64,000 bases of DNA from Euryodendron excelsum (Eukaryota > Streptophyta > Magnoliopsida > Ericales > Pentaphylacaceae): NCBI GenBank assembly GCA_033060915.1, contig CM065377.1:60352683-60416682 (forward strand). Direction: 5' to 3'. Positions within the stretch are counted from its first letter, which is position 1. Every line of letters starts with the position of its first letter. The notes under the pieces are model-generated. The model was not told the origin of the DNA. It saw only the letters and a program-made list of their open reading frames with translations, and did not search any database. The position numbers were made by a program, and so were the translations under genes. Positions 1-11,240 of the stretch are shown piece after piece.

Positions 1-1400
1 TTGTAACACATTTACCCTCGAAGTTAAACAAAGTTGCAGAATTAGTCCAATTTGAGACGTCTGTCTGGCAAATTGACGAAAAAACATCACGTGTAGTTCA
101 ATTGCCATTTTTCGTGGGCAAAATAGTAAAACCATGCCTTCTTTCTCTCCAAACAATATATTTATATATAGATGCAAGACTTAACCCTAATATTTTATTA
201 TTGTTCCCAAAATTCCAAAATGACCCTAAGTTTTGAAAATTACTGAGTTGCTTCCCTATGAGGTGAGTTATTACCGAGAATGCTCAAATAGTATGCATTA
301 GATATTTAAATTTTAAATGGAAGACTTTGTGAAAATAACTTAAAGAAATTATCAGAATTTTACAATTAAGTGAGCTATAGGAAGCTATTTCAGAGAGGCT
401 TTAATGAGCCCATTTAAGAGAAGCTCACTCTTAAGCGTGCTATAGCGAGCTATCTTACTCGTCTTTTTGGGTAATTTTGTGATATGCTTCTGTATATAAC
501 AACAATGTATGCACTATTTGTGTAGGATTAACAAATTTATGAAAGAATTGAAGCATATAAAGATCTTAAAGTTAGTAATGGATCTAATGGTATACGTAGT
601 ATACTTCTATCCAGGTTTTCAATACTAATACTTACTCCATAATTACATTTCAAACAAATGCTTTCTCTATGAAACATATCAAGTACATTTGCCAAGATTT
701 GATGCTAAAGTCATGTACTTGGCATATTATTCAAGCACATGGACTTAATTATGTTAATTCAATCATGCATTTGAAGCGTTATATGTGCCACACCTAGAGG
801 TCTTTCACGGAGGACTTGTAATACACTGGCATCTCGATATGACATGATTGGGGAGTCATCCTTCACACTTTATAGTTGTCTTTCTATACGCCACTAGTAA
901 GCGTGTCTTTTTATGGCTTTCCCGTCTAACGGTTAGACCCTATGAATGTGATTTGATGAAATCTTAGTTAGATCCTTTTGTCATTATGAAACTATATGAG
1001 CATCTTATAAATGGAAAGTCTACATGAGATTTGTGATACCCTATGATTTCTCTTCAAGAGCATGCATCATTTCAATCTCATATGTTATAAATGCTTATCT
1101 ATTGCTCAAATCAAGTCGATGATATATTTTTTGTCCTTCAATTGCTTCATTACTCATTGGGCTTGCAGTTCATCCCGATGTTTAATATTCAAGGGAATTA
1201 AGAGTAAGGACCTAGTTATACTTTTGCAAAAGTTTTGATGGAGTTGCATGGTGGTGGATGCTTGAAGACTTGTACCATATGTTGCTAATGATGCATGTTA
1301 TATTTTGAGTTCATAGATCATGTCTAAACTTATTGATTCCTATTCACCTTTAAGACCCTTTCGAAGTACATCCACACTAAGGAGGCGAAGCAAAAGACGG
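1..1400 (+). repeat. LTR-like noncoding remnant
   Basis: No coding sequence is visible. The stretch shares a series of landmarks, in the same order, with the solo LTR at 34014-35713: a 'tatatgtgcca' segment (about 780), then a 'ggag..ctt' block, then a 'cact/cattgggctgg/tgcag/gctcat' block (about 1155). It is therefore probably a diverged LTR of the same broad retrotransposon group. I could not define its ends or a target-site duplication. Confidence 0.35.
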
Positions 1401-1750
1401 ATATTCAAGCATGCAATCCAATTTTTATTTTGTTTCAACAAGTGTCAAGTGGAGTGAATGTGCACTAGCCAATGAAGATTTTGGCCAGTTCATCAGTAGC
1501 AAATTTGTGGATGGTACAGAGGGTTTGTGAATAGCTCATTGTGCAGGAAAACATATTCGTTACTGAGAGAGTTACACAAATGAAAGAATTTTAGAGAGAT
1601 GCCAAGGATATTGCCTAAAGCGACAAATTACATTTAGCAGCTGATCTGGTGTTCCATGTGGCTGGTCCACATCAGCCCCTCAAACATTCAATTTTCTCTT
1701 AAAATCATGGAAGGAAAGGAAATACAAATAAGATTAAAAAAAACAGCAAA

Positions 1751-2070
1751 GGGTTAAACTATATTTAACACCCTACATTTTATACGAAATCTCAATTCAG
1801 GGCTTGTATTTAATTATAACAATCAAGTCCTTACATATACAAAAAAATTTCAATGTTAGCGTTTTGTCATATGTTGACTTACCGACCAGAAAGCCTATGT
1901 TATTATATGGTTCTAGGACTTAATTATTACAATTAAAAATATAAGTCCTCTAATTTAATAGATACTAACAAAAAGTTAACATTAAAACTTTTTTAAAATG
2001 TAAAGTTTATTTGTAACAATTAGAAGTACAGATCTTGAAACGAAATTGCATACAAAAGTGTAATTTACCC
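1751..2070. mobile_element. Mutator-type MITE, 320 bp
   Basis: The left end reads gggttaaactatatttaac and the right end, reverse-complemented, reads gggtaaattacacttttgta. These are imperfect long terminal inverted repeats. The flanks aacagcaaa (1742-1750) and aaaagcaaa (2071-2079) match at 8 of 9 positions, which fits the 9-bp target duplication of Mutator-like elements. There is no coding capacity. It lies about 170 bp downstream of the first transporter gene's stop codon. Confidence 0.6.
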
Positions 2071-2237
2071 AAAAGCAAAAGTGGAGCCCCGACTTTCACC
2101 TCTCCAAAACATTTATTACGACTGGCAATTCTGAATTTCTCCCTCCATGATCTCTCCATGTGAGGCTTTTAGGACACAAACATAAATCTAGAAAAAAAAT
2201 AATAAAAACATGGAAAAAGAATCAACTGGAAACTATT

Positions 2238-3652
2238 CTAGGTACTAGGACTTGCTTGAGAATTTTGACTATTTACACCATTATACCCAAACTCAATCTC
2301 CTCTTCAAAGCCAGACTCTAGCTTATGTTCAATCCTCCTCCATTGCCCCTCATATTTCTTTGCTGTGTCATACGAGGCATGCAATCCGAAGAACAAATAG
2401 TACAACAAGAGAAAGGCAGTCCAAATCCCGAACCTAATGAATGAATCCTTATCTAGAGACCCAAGAAGGAATATGTTGATGGCAATCGAGGCCGATGGCA
2501 ACCAAGGCACTAAAGGGACACCCCAGAGTTTTGCTTCACGTGCACGAGGAACAAAAACCTTAAGTCCCACAGTCGCCAACACCCAAATTGGCACTGTTAT
2601 GCAGTACCCGACCCAACCATTCTCGCTACGAGCCCAGTAAGTAGCAGTGGCAATTGAAGATCCAAGTACGAGTAAAAGACACAAAGTGAGTTTATTCCGA
2701 TCTGCTGTTGAGGTCACGCCGGTTACATAATACCGGCGGACAAGAAGGGCAAGGGCCACAAGCATGAAGACGAGAAGTGTTGAGATTGAGAGTAGGTTTG
2801 AGAGAATATCCAGATTTGTGAAGAAGGCAATGATTGCAGTGGCAGCAAGCATGGAAACAGTGGCATTAACCGGCGTCCCAGTCTTCGCATCGACTTGGGC
2901 AAACCACGGCGGCATCATGTGGGTACGTGCAATGTGGGTCAGATACCGAGCCTGACCCACAGCCCCGACGAGTAAAACCGATGTCATACCTTTCAATGCT
3001 CCGACGGCGACAAGATGTTTAGCCCAATCCCACCCAACAACTTGGAAGGCCACGGAGAATGGGGCGTCAGGATCAATTGTATTGTACGGTTGCATGAGGC
3101 ATAGAGTTATGGCCAACAAGCAATAGACAGTTGTAGTGATTACCGTTGAGCCGACAAGACCAATGGGGATGTCTCGAGCCGGATTCTGTGTCTCCTCTGC
3201 CAATGTAGAGACAACATCAAACCCAAGATAGGCAAAGAACAACACTGCCGAAGCTTGGAAGACGCCGCGAGGGCCAAAGGGAGCAAACGGGGTGTAATTC
3301 TTGGTATCGGATTTGGTAAGGCCGGCTATGATGATGAAGATAATTATGAGAATGTGGACAATGGAAGCAATGTAATTGAGACGTGACGAGCCTTTGGTGC
3401 TGACAACGGCGATGATGGAGATGATGGTGATGACGACGACGGCTATCGGGTCAAGGTGGTTGTAGCCGAATGCAAGAGCATGAGCATAGATACGAAAATC
3501 GTCCGGTTTGTGGTTGCAGAGGGTGGCAAAGTAGGATGTCCATGAACGGGCCACAGCAGCGCCGCCAATTACGCACTCGAGGAGGATGTTGCCGGCAGCT
3601 ATGAAAGCCACAAAGTCACCAAGTTCCACTCTTAAGTAGGCAAATGAGCCAC
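2238..3652 (-). CDS. CAT1: CAT copy 1, coding exon 2 (most membrane segments, C-tail)
   Basis: This exon encodes 470 residues from GGSFAYL to the stop. The acceptor attttcag precedes gtggctc, and the split Gly codon is completed by the final G of exon 1. It contains helices 3 to 14 and a charged C-terminal tail (LESGFEEEIEFGY) that differs from copy 2. Confidence 0.93.
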
Positions 3653-5027
3653 CTGAAAATTTTGAGAGATTATATTTCAATGCTTCCTTTACCTAGCTTA
3701 TGAAAAATTTTAAGAGTAATTACACTTTAAACCCTTATAGTATGAACAAATATTAAATGATCTCCTTGTTGTTCAAAAGTGAACACATAACTTTCTTATA
3801 ATTTAGAGTTATTTGTAAAATAGATAGAATCATGACAGATTTTGTGAAATGACAAAAATAGTCTTATAAATAACAACTCTTTGTTTTGACATAAAAGAGT
3901 AAGATTGTATTTTTTGTCTTTATTTTGGAGAGATAAAATGACAAAAATATCTTTGTAACCGAATTACCATTAATTCTAACGGTATCCATTTATTTCACAG
4001 TTAAATTCAAATCACAAGTAGAATATATGTTCACTTTCAAATTATATAGAAACTATGTGATTTTCGCTCAAATCACAAAAGTATAAAGTGTAATTAGAAA
4101 AATTTTATTCTATAAAATAATGTGTCTTGATGAAAGTTTTTTTACTTTAAAATAAATACTAATCATAATGGCTTTTAATTACAAATTTTTCACTGTCACA
4201 TCATTATATATGCAAATTTTGTATAATTTTTTTTTATAAAAATAACATTTTCCTTTGTAAAGGGTAGGTTAATGATCCTAACTCTTTCATTTTGAATCAG
4301 CTTCAGAACCATTTTACTTGGTTGGAAAGCTATTTCAACGTAATAAAAGTGGGTCAAAACTAATTTTGAAAATTATGATTTTCTGGTCACAAAAATTGAG
4401 GTCAAAGTGAACCCTATAGCAGGGCGATTTGATCAATTTGCACACTGCACTTTTGAGCAAATGTAACCTTATTGAGGGCTTCCAAGGGTTTGGGAAACAG
4501 AACAGCTAGAAGGATGTTTAGTGGTTTGAAATTCATACTCCAATCCATAAAAGAGTGGGGACAAAATGGGGTGTCTAAAGTAGCCATATAGCAATTGGAA
4601 GCAAAAAGCAATTTTGCATACCTGCAACAGGGATCTCCACTGCGAACTCAGTGTAACAAAAGACAGAAAGTAAGGCGGAGACACCAGAGACGACGTAGGA
4701 CAGGACGATGGCAGGGCCAGTATGGTCACGAGCCTCCAGGCCAGTGAGAACGAAGATGCCTGTGCCGATGACGGCACCCATGCCGAACCACAACAGGTCC
4801 CACCAAGTGAGGGTCTTCTTCATCTCATGCTGGCTCCGAGCCTTCACCTCCAACTCAGCCGAGTCAAGGGACCGGGTCACGACCCGGTCCATCAGCCTCG
4901 CTGGAGTTTCCTTCAATGCCCTCGCATAATTCCCCCAACTCTGGAATGATTCTTCAGGGAGAAAATTGTCTTTTGAGCATGAGCAACCCCTCTTCCTGAT
5001 TCCCACTCCATCATTGCCGTAAGCCAT
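2238..5027 (-). CDS. CAT1: Cationic amino acid transporter, CAT1/AAT1-like, copy 1
   Basis: Two coding exons, 4622-5027 and 2238-3652, join in frame to give 606 residues. The product is a membrane permease of the APC superfamily, expected to import arginine, lysine and related amino acids by proton symport, as the Arabidopsis CAT1/AAT1 family (about 594 aa) does. Visible landmarks are a Cys-rich N-tail (RKRGCSCSKD), the first-helix motif GMGAVIGTGIFVLTG, FCYTEFAVEIPVAGGSFAYL across the splice junction, FFAYLGFDVVSTLAEET, the HMMPPW loop, and the C-terminal permease block WGVPLVPWLPS followed by a hydrophilic tail. About 14 hydrophobic segments are present. The start is fixed by a polypyrimidine-AG acceptor two bases before the ATG. 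It is followed head-to-tail by a close paralogue at 6606-9580. One oddity is Cys in LLECVIGG where copy 2 has Tyr. The family assignment is secure; the exact substrate is inferred. Confidence 0.93.
3653..4621 (-). other. CAT copy 1 intron with MITE-like insert at 3711-4096
   Basis: This 969-bp GT-AG intron (donor gtatgc, acceptor ttttcag) contains a MITE-like segment, 3711-4096. Its ends are both versions of taattacacttta (left taagagtaattacacttta, right reverse complement taattacactttatac), flanked by the 9-bp repeat gaaaaattt at 3702-3710 and 4097-4105. The rest is AT-rich with no other signal. The paralogue's intron does not share this insert, so it probably arrived after the duplication. 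Confidence 0.55.
4622..5027 (-). CDS. CAT1: CAT copy 1, coding exon 1
   Basis: The ATG is at 5025-5027. The exon encodes 135 residues plus one base: the hydrophilic N-tail, helix 1 with GTGIF, and helix 2. The donor is cctgttgcag/gtatgc. The sequence ttttttag/agATGG directly upstream marks the end of a 5'-UTR intron. Confidence 0.93.
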
Positions 5028-5029
5028 CT

Positions 5030-5934
5030 CTAAAAAACAAAAAAAAAAAAGGGGAAAAAATAAGAAGAAGGAGGAGAAAAGAAGAACATGCTTTGTTTGG
5101 TTCGCTAGAAAATAGTCTCAAGTTATAACTGGCCTGGTATGATAACTCCAAAGATAAATTTTTTAGGTTAACCAATTACATAAACAAGCTGTTTATGGTT
5201 TTATTTCTTCTCCACAAACAATAAAAAGGAGGAGGGAAGAAGACGAAGAAGAAAAGTGAAAATGGAGACAGTTTTTGGTACGTTTGGTTGCTGAGAAAAT
5301 GTTCCAGTTGGAAAAGAAACTGAAGGTTTGAACCTTGGATTCTTTACCACTCCAGAAGCAGCAAAACAAAGAACTTCGCTAAATTGAGTTGCTTGTTTCA
5401 GATTTAGCAATAAAAAAACTCTCAGGCAAACAAAACACAACCGAAATTTTATATATTTTTATTATCTTTTTCCTACATTTCAACCAAACGAGGAATTTTT
5501 CTCAGAGAACACATCTGAGGTACATTCAAAATCAATGCGTTTAATCGGAGAATAGCAGATTTACAAAGAAATGATCAGATTTGAAAGTTAAACCAAATTC
5601 AAATGGTTGTATGAAAAAGAACTTATTGAAATTTCTGAAATAAAAAAAAACCAGCACCAAATGGTAGAATATACCTCTGTTTCGAAGATTTTGATTCAAA
5701 AGCTTCCAAGAAATTAAAAAATGAGCAGAGTCATCAGTGAAACAGAGTGAGATGCTTCCATATAGAAATCTCTGTTCTTTGTCCAGCCAAGAGAGTAGCG
5801 ATCGATGCAAAGAATCTTATAGAAAATACAATACAATGCCTTTGATTGGCAATAAACAATCAAAAAACTTTTATCCAGTAATCAATTAAATCGTTGCAGA
5901 ACCACATGCAAGTCAGCGACGACTTTTTATATAA
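5030..5934 (-). promoter_or_regulatory. CAT copy 1 5' leader, UTR intron and TATA box
   Basis: On the minus strand a TATA element (tatataaaaag, about 5923-5934) precedes a leader of roughly 250 bases. A likely donor, acagag/gtatat, lies at 5673-5674. The acceptor of a 5'-UTR intron ends at 5030, two bases before the ATG. The same layout, including a shared block around gtttggttgctgagaaaa, recurs upstream of copy 2, which supports a functional leader. The transcription start is inferred from TATA spacing only. Confidence 0.5.
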
Positions 5935-6605
5935 ATATAAATGTATATATATATATATATAATCTATACGCATTGTTCTTGCTGGCCATGCGAGCAGACA
6001 ACGAAGCCAATTCTCTATTAGTGTTTGCTGAAGATGAGTTACACTTTACAGATACTAAGTCTTGATTATGGAGTCATTGCAAAACCATGCTAATATATTT
6101 TTAAGATGCCATTGAATCTAGAGGAGAAGATGCATACCCAAAACTTCTGAAAGTAAATGCAATTTGCAACTGCTTGTCTGATCTTTAAATCTACAATTGA
6201 ACTCTGCATGGGAGCCCCAAAAAAAAAAGAAAAAATTTTGAGTAGAACCCTCGAACACCGGTCGTTAAATGAAAAATATCAAATCTTGTTTCTCAAAATG
6301 ATCAAACAAATTATGAAAATTGTTGAGTTCTTTCAAAAATAGTTGTGCAGAAAATATCACCAAAATAATATGACCATGACGTTTTTATAATTAGGAGTCC
6401 AGGTTATGATTATTCTGTTTAGAGTGAAGTGTTCAAATTCAATCACATTACTGCATGTATATAAATTTTTTTTTTATTAATAGCATTATCCCATAAGTTA
6501 TATATGTTATATTAATACATGATTCAAGTAAGTTTATTAACTGTGAGTAATCCCCCCAAATGATATAGCTTTGTGTGCATTCATCAAATAAACTGGAAAC
6601 CTATT
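5935..6605. other. Spacer between the two CAT genes
   Basis: AT-rich sequence with a (TA)n tract at about 5947-5961. No coding region, RNA gene or transposon ends were recognised. It contains the promoter-distal region of copy 1 and the 3' flank of copy 2. Confidence 0.5.
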
Positions 6606-7996
6606 TTAGGTATTAACATTTACATGAGAATTGTGACTATTCACATCATCAAAGCCAGACTCCGTCCCCTCTTCAACCTTCCTCCGTGGCCCGTCAGAAT
6701 CCTTTGCCGTGTCATACGAGGCATGCAATCCGAAGAAGAAATAGTACAGCAAGAGAAAGGCAGTCCAAATCCCGAACCTCATGAACGAGGCCTTTTCTAT
6801 CGACCCAAGAAGGAATATGTTGACGGCAATCGAGGCCGATGGCAACCAAGGCACCAAAGGAACGCCCCAGAGTTTTGCTTCCCGGGCACGAGGAACGAAA
6901 ACCTCAAGTCCCACAGTCGCCAAAACCCAAATTGGCACCGTTATGCAGTACCCAATCCAACCACTCTCGCTAACAGCCCAGTAAGTAGCGGTGGCGATTG
7001 TAGATCCGAGTATGAGTAAAAGACACAAAATGAGCTTATTCCGATCGGCTGTTGAGGTCACGCCGGTAGCATAATACCGGCGGACAAGAAGGGCAAGGGC
7101 CACAAGCATGAAGATGAAAAGTGTTGAGATTGAGAGCAGGTTCGAGAGAATATCGAGTTTCGTGAAGAAGGCAATGATAGCGGTGGCAGCAAGCATGCAA
7201 ACCGTGGCATTAACCGGCGTGCCGGTCTTGGCGTCCACTTGGGCAAACCACGGCGGCATCATGTGGGTACGTGCGATGTGGGTCAGATACCGAGCCTGAC
7301 CCACCGCCGCCACGAGCAACGCCAGTGTCATTCCGGTCAATGCTCCGGCGGCCACAATATATTTAGCCCAATCCCACCCAACTGCTGTGAATGCCACCGA
7401 GAATGCGGCGTCGCGATCGATTGTATAGTAGGGTTGCATTAGGCATAGAGTCATAGCCATCAAGCAATAGACAATTGTGACGATTACCATTGAGCCGACA
7501 AGTCCGATGGGGATGTCTCGAGCCGGATTCTTCGTCTCCTCCGCCATTGTCGAGACAGCGTCGAACCCGACGTAGGCGAAGAACACCACGGCCGAAGCTT
7601 GGAAGATGCCGCGAGGACCGTGGGGCGTAAATGGGGTGTAATTCTTGGTATCGGCTTTGATTAGGCCGGCGATGATGATGAAGAGAATTAAGATGACGTG
7701 GACAATGGAACCTACGTAATTGAGACGCGACGAGCCTTTGGTGCTGACAACAGCGATGATACAGACGATGATAATGATACCGACGGATATCGGGTCAAGG
7801 CGGTTGTAGCCGTCTGCAAGACCGGGGGCGTAGATACGGAAATCGTCCACTTTGTGGTTGCAGAGGGCGGCGAAGTAGGATGTCCATGAACGTGCCACAG
7901 CGGCGCCGCCAATCACGTACTCGAGGAGGATGTTTCCGGCAGCTATAAAGGCTACGAACTCTCCAAGCTCCACTCTTAAGTAGGCAAATGATCCAC
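6606..7996 (-). CDS. CAT1: CAT copy 2, coding exon 2
   Basis: This exon encodes 462 residues from GGSFAYLRVELGEF to the stop. The acceptor aattcag precedes gtggatc. It carries helices 3 to 14 and the C-tail ESGFDDVNSHNS. Confidence 0.93.
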
Positions 7997-9580
7997 CTGA
8001 ATTAGACAGTCGATTCATTTTTAAATAAAGATAATGCTATTGAAGTAGAAAATTATGTAAAAATTTTATATTGAATAGACTTTCATTTTAAAACAAAATA
8101 TTTTATTTTTAATTATAATATTATCATTGTTACATTATTTTTGTGCACGATTTTGTACAAAAATTTTGCAAAAATAATATTTTTTAAAATAAAATACCAA
8201 TTATAATAACTCTTAATTTCAAAAATTCAATTGTGAGCCATATTATTACGGTGAGATTTTTTAGAAGAATAATATTTTTTAAAATTTTATTTTTGAACTT
8301 GAAAAATACTATTCTTCTAAAAATTTATACAGAAAATCCTACTAAATTATATGACAATAATGTTTTTATAAATAAGAATTATCATGATGGGTATTTCATT
8401 TAAAGCGAAAAGGTTTCATTCAACCACACAATTCAGTAATAAATTCTATATGAATTTGTTAATTATATAGTATTAGCATTTGAATGTTTGTGAATGGTAA
8501 GCTTGCTATTAAATTTGATAGCTCCTTGGTAAAAGTAAAACTAGTTCTGCTAACCAATTATATTTATTCCATTGTTTACACTAAAAGGCCAAAAAAGAAA
8601 TAATAACCTCCATGAGAAGGTGTGACTTTATTTTTTGACACTAAAAGCTCAAAAAGGTTTAACATTTACTTACAATGGCCCCAAGGGCCCGTTAAAATTG
8701 AACTCTTCTGTATTTGTATAACATTACTTGTTATAGATAGTGTGAGACAAAATTATAAAAAAATTAATTTTGATTTACAAAACAATTATTAAAATATGGT
8801 CGGGTCGTGTCTACACTAAAATAAATTCTTATCGAACCTAAAATTAAATTTCAAGCTTACTCATTTAATTTAAAATATTTTTTAAAAAATAATATTAAAA
8901 AATATATAATTTAAATATATAAATATATTAAAATATAAAAATATATATTTTGAATAAAACGAACTTTAAAATAATTTTTAAACCCGTCCATTAATCTAAT
9001 CGACTATCAAACCCAATAAATGGCGGGCAAGCTTGTTGGGCGAGCCATCAGAGCGTGGCCGCTCTTCGGTATACATAAATCTTGTCTTTTCATGTTTTAC
9101 TTAAATTCTAACCGTCAGTTGATCTTCAGTTAAATTAAGAAGTATTCGCATAGCAAAGAATCGTCATTGAGTTTGCATACCTGCGACAGGAATCTCCACG
9201 GCAAACTCAGTGTAACATAAGACCGAAAGCAAGGCGGAGACGCCGGAGATGACGTAGGACAAGACGATGGCAGGGCCGGCATGGTCACGGGCCTCAAGTC
9301 CGGTGAGGACAAAGATACCGGCGCCGATGACAACGCCGACGCCGAACCACATGAGGTCCCACCAAGTGAGGGTCTTCTTCATCTCATGCTGGCTCCGAGC
9401 CTTGACCTCCAACTCGGCCGAGTCGAGGGACCGTGTCACGACCCTGTCCATCAGCCGAGCCGGAGTCTCCTTCAGTGCCCTTGCATAGTTCCCCCAGCTC
9501 TGGAACGATTGTTCAGGAAAAAACTTTTCTTTTGAACACGAGCAACCCCTCTTCCTGATTCCCTCTCTTCCACCATCCAT
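6606..9580 (-). CDS. CAT1: Cationic amino acid transporter, CAT1/AAT1-like, copy 2
   Basis: Coding exons 9181-9580 and 6606-7996 join in frame to 596 residues. It is a tandem, same-strand paralogue of the gene at 2238-5027 with the same intron position and phase. Landmarks are RKRGCSCSKEKF, GVGVVIGAGIFVLTG, FFAYVGFDAVSTMAEET, HMMPPW and WGVPLVPWLPS. Differences from copy 1 include GALTGMTLALLVAAVG in place of GALKGMTSVLLVGAVG, where copy 1 keeps the Lys that I recall in Arabidopsis CAT1. The C-tail is shorter and ends in VNVNT. An upstream in-frame ATG (9590-9592) lies inside the 5'-UTR intron, because the acceptor ttgtttccag/agATGG ends two bases before 9580; translation should therefore start at MDGG. 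The frame is intact, so the copy is probably functional. Confidence 0.93.
7997..9180 (-). other. CAT copy 2 intron
   Basis: This 1184-bp GT-AG intron (donor gtatgc, acceptor aattcag) is very AT-rich. It contains an inverted-repeat segment around 8262-8325 (ttttttagaagaataatatt paired with a diverged complement) and a GC-richer patch at about 8990-9070. No MITE equivalent to that in copy 1's intron is present. Confidence 0.5.
9181..9580 (-). CDS. CAT1: CAT copy 2, coding exon 1
   Basis: It encodes 133 residues plus one base, from MDGGREGIRKRG through helices 1 and 2 to VEIPVAG. The donor is cctgtcgcag/gtatgc. The start is fixed by the 5'-UTR intron acceptor directly upstream. Confidence 0.92.
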
Positions 9581-9582
9581 CT

Positions 9583-10350
9583 CTGGAAACAACCAAAAAA
9601 AAAATTGAAGTTTAAAGAGTAAATCAGGCTTTGTTTGGTTCCCGAGAAATGTGAAAAAAGTAAAATCAAGTCCACATGTTATTACTGTCTAGCCTCGTAC
9701 AACAACTCAAGATAAACAATAAACAGGAAAAGGGCAGGAGAGGAGAGAAAAAGGCTACAGCTTTTAGTATGTTTGGTTGCTGAGAAAACGTTTCGGTTGG
9801 AACAAAAACTGAAATTTTGAACCTTGATAAGCTTGATTATTTATCACTTTAGAGTCGAGACGCAGACAGACAAAGAACGCTAAATTGCTTTGCTTGTTTG
9901 GGATTTAGCATGCAAAAAGTTTCAGAAAAACAAAACACATCTGAAATTCAATATTTCATTTTCCTACCTCTGCTTCTTTCCTTCATTTCCAGAGCAACCA
10001 AACAGAGTTATGAGATTTGATCTTCAAACAAAATTCAGAAGAATGTGTAAAAACGAACTTAATTACAATTTTTAAGAAAACCCAAAGCTGAATCGTACTC
10101 TATAGCTCTATATTATGCAGATTTTGATTCAAAAGCTTCCGAGAAATTATAAAAACGACCAGAGTCGTGGATGAAACGGAGTATGAAATGTTTGCACAGA
10201 GTTATGCTCTTTGTTCCGTCCAAAGATACTAAAATACAAGAGAGTAGGGACAGTTCCATCAGACACTCAATTGGCTTTGATTGGCAACAAACAGTCAAAT
10301 TTTTATATAATCAATTCAATTAATTCGCAACCACGACTTTGTATATATAA
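9583..10350 (-). promoter_or_regulatory. CAT copy 2 5' leader, UTR intron and TATA box
   Basis: The segment parallels the leader of copy 1. A TATA element (ttatatatac) lies at about 10341-10350, followed by a leader, then a 5'-UTR intron whose acceptor gtttccag ends at 9583. Blocks around gtttggttgctgagaaaa and around ttttgattcaaaagcttcc are shared with copy 1, so the duplication included promoter-proximal sequence. The donor of this UTR intron is not clear. Confidence 0.45.
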
Positions 10351-11175
10351 AGACAAATAGATTCATCTCAATGATTGTTGTTTTCTCGTTCAAAAAGTCA
10401 AAACATTCGACAGATACATATAGACAACCAGAATTTGTGTTGATGGGGCCAATTTGAAACGTTTTAAATTTTGTATGTACCAAATGTATAAAAAAAAAAA
10501 AAAAAGGCGGACAATATCGTAAATATTAAAAAATCTATAGAAAATATAAAAAAATTTCAGAGTTTTGAGGAATCGTGGCCTCGGGCCCTCTCCTAGTCAA
10601 TGTGAACAGATATACTTGTACGTGTGTATATATATGAAAAAATATTAACTATAATTATAGACAATTTAATGATCCAACCGTTATAAATGAAAATGTTAAT
10701 TCAACTGGTGACTCACGGAGCCCGATGGCCCAAAGCACACGCCAACTCAAACCTTGGCCCATTGGTTATCATTTTATTATAAGTTTAATTAAAATTTATT
10801 ATTTAAATAGTTACCATTTATTTATAAATTTTTTTAAAAATCATTTAAAATTATAAAGGCCCAACCAACTTGTCCAACGGTACAAACTAAGCCAGTCCAA
10901 CTGACCCAAGGCCCGAGCCCATACATAAGCCCGCCCATAGATCCGTCAGTAGGGCTTGAGCTTGGGGTTTTGGACCTTGGCTCGCCCAGCACACCCCGAC
11001 TTTTGACAGTAGCTCAAGCTGGTCTGGCTCGTGGACCAATCAGGCCAAGCGGACGGGCTGAATTTACATGTCTATAAATAATTTATTTTAATTGTAATTT
11101 ATTCACTTATAGAGCCACTTCATTATATATATATATATATGTTTGTATAAATATATAAAAATATTATACGGGGGT
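10351..11175. repeat. Intergenic; GC-rich repeat patch at about 10720-11060
   Basis: No gene is visible. A patch rich in gccc/gggc words (cccgagcccatacataagcc, ggcttgagcttgg) sits in otherwise AT-rich DNA and resembles a similar patch at 12340-12850. Such patches are typical of degraded non-autonomous DNA transposons. I could not read terminal repeats. Confidence 0.3.
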
Positions 11176-11240
11176 GAAAGTATAAGTGGTAGCTAAGTGG
11201 TGTTCAAGTTATACAAAGTGCCTAGGTTCAACAAGCCTTC
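11176..11240 (+). repeat. Possible SINE head (tRNA-like A and B boxes)
   Basis: The sequence tagctaagtgg (about 11191) resembles an RNA polymerase III A box. About 35 bases downstream, taggttcaacaagcc resembles a B box (GGTTCRANNCC). The spacing fits a tRNA-derived SINE, but there is no cloverleaf and no clear 3' tail or target duplication. Confidence 0.2.

Noticed and set aside
2437..9535. Several 60-148-residue plus-strand open frames across the transporter exons
   Set aside because: They are antisense shadows of the conserved CAT coding exons and appear in parallel in both copies.
11176..11240. tRNA gene
   Set aside because: A- and B-box-like words are present but no cloverleaf or anticodon stem can be formed; kept only as a weak SINE candidate.
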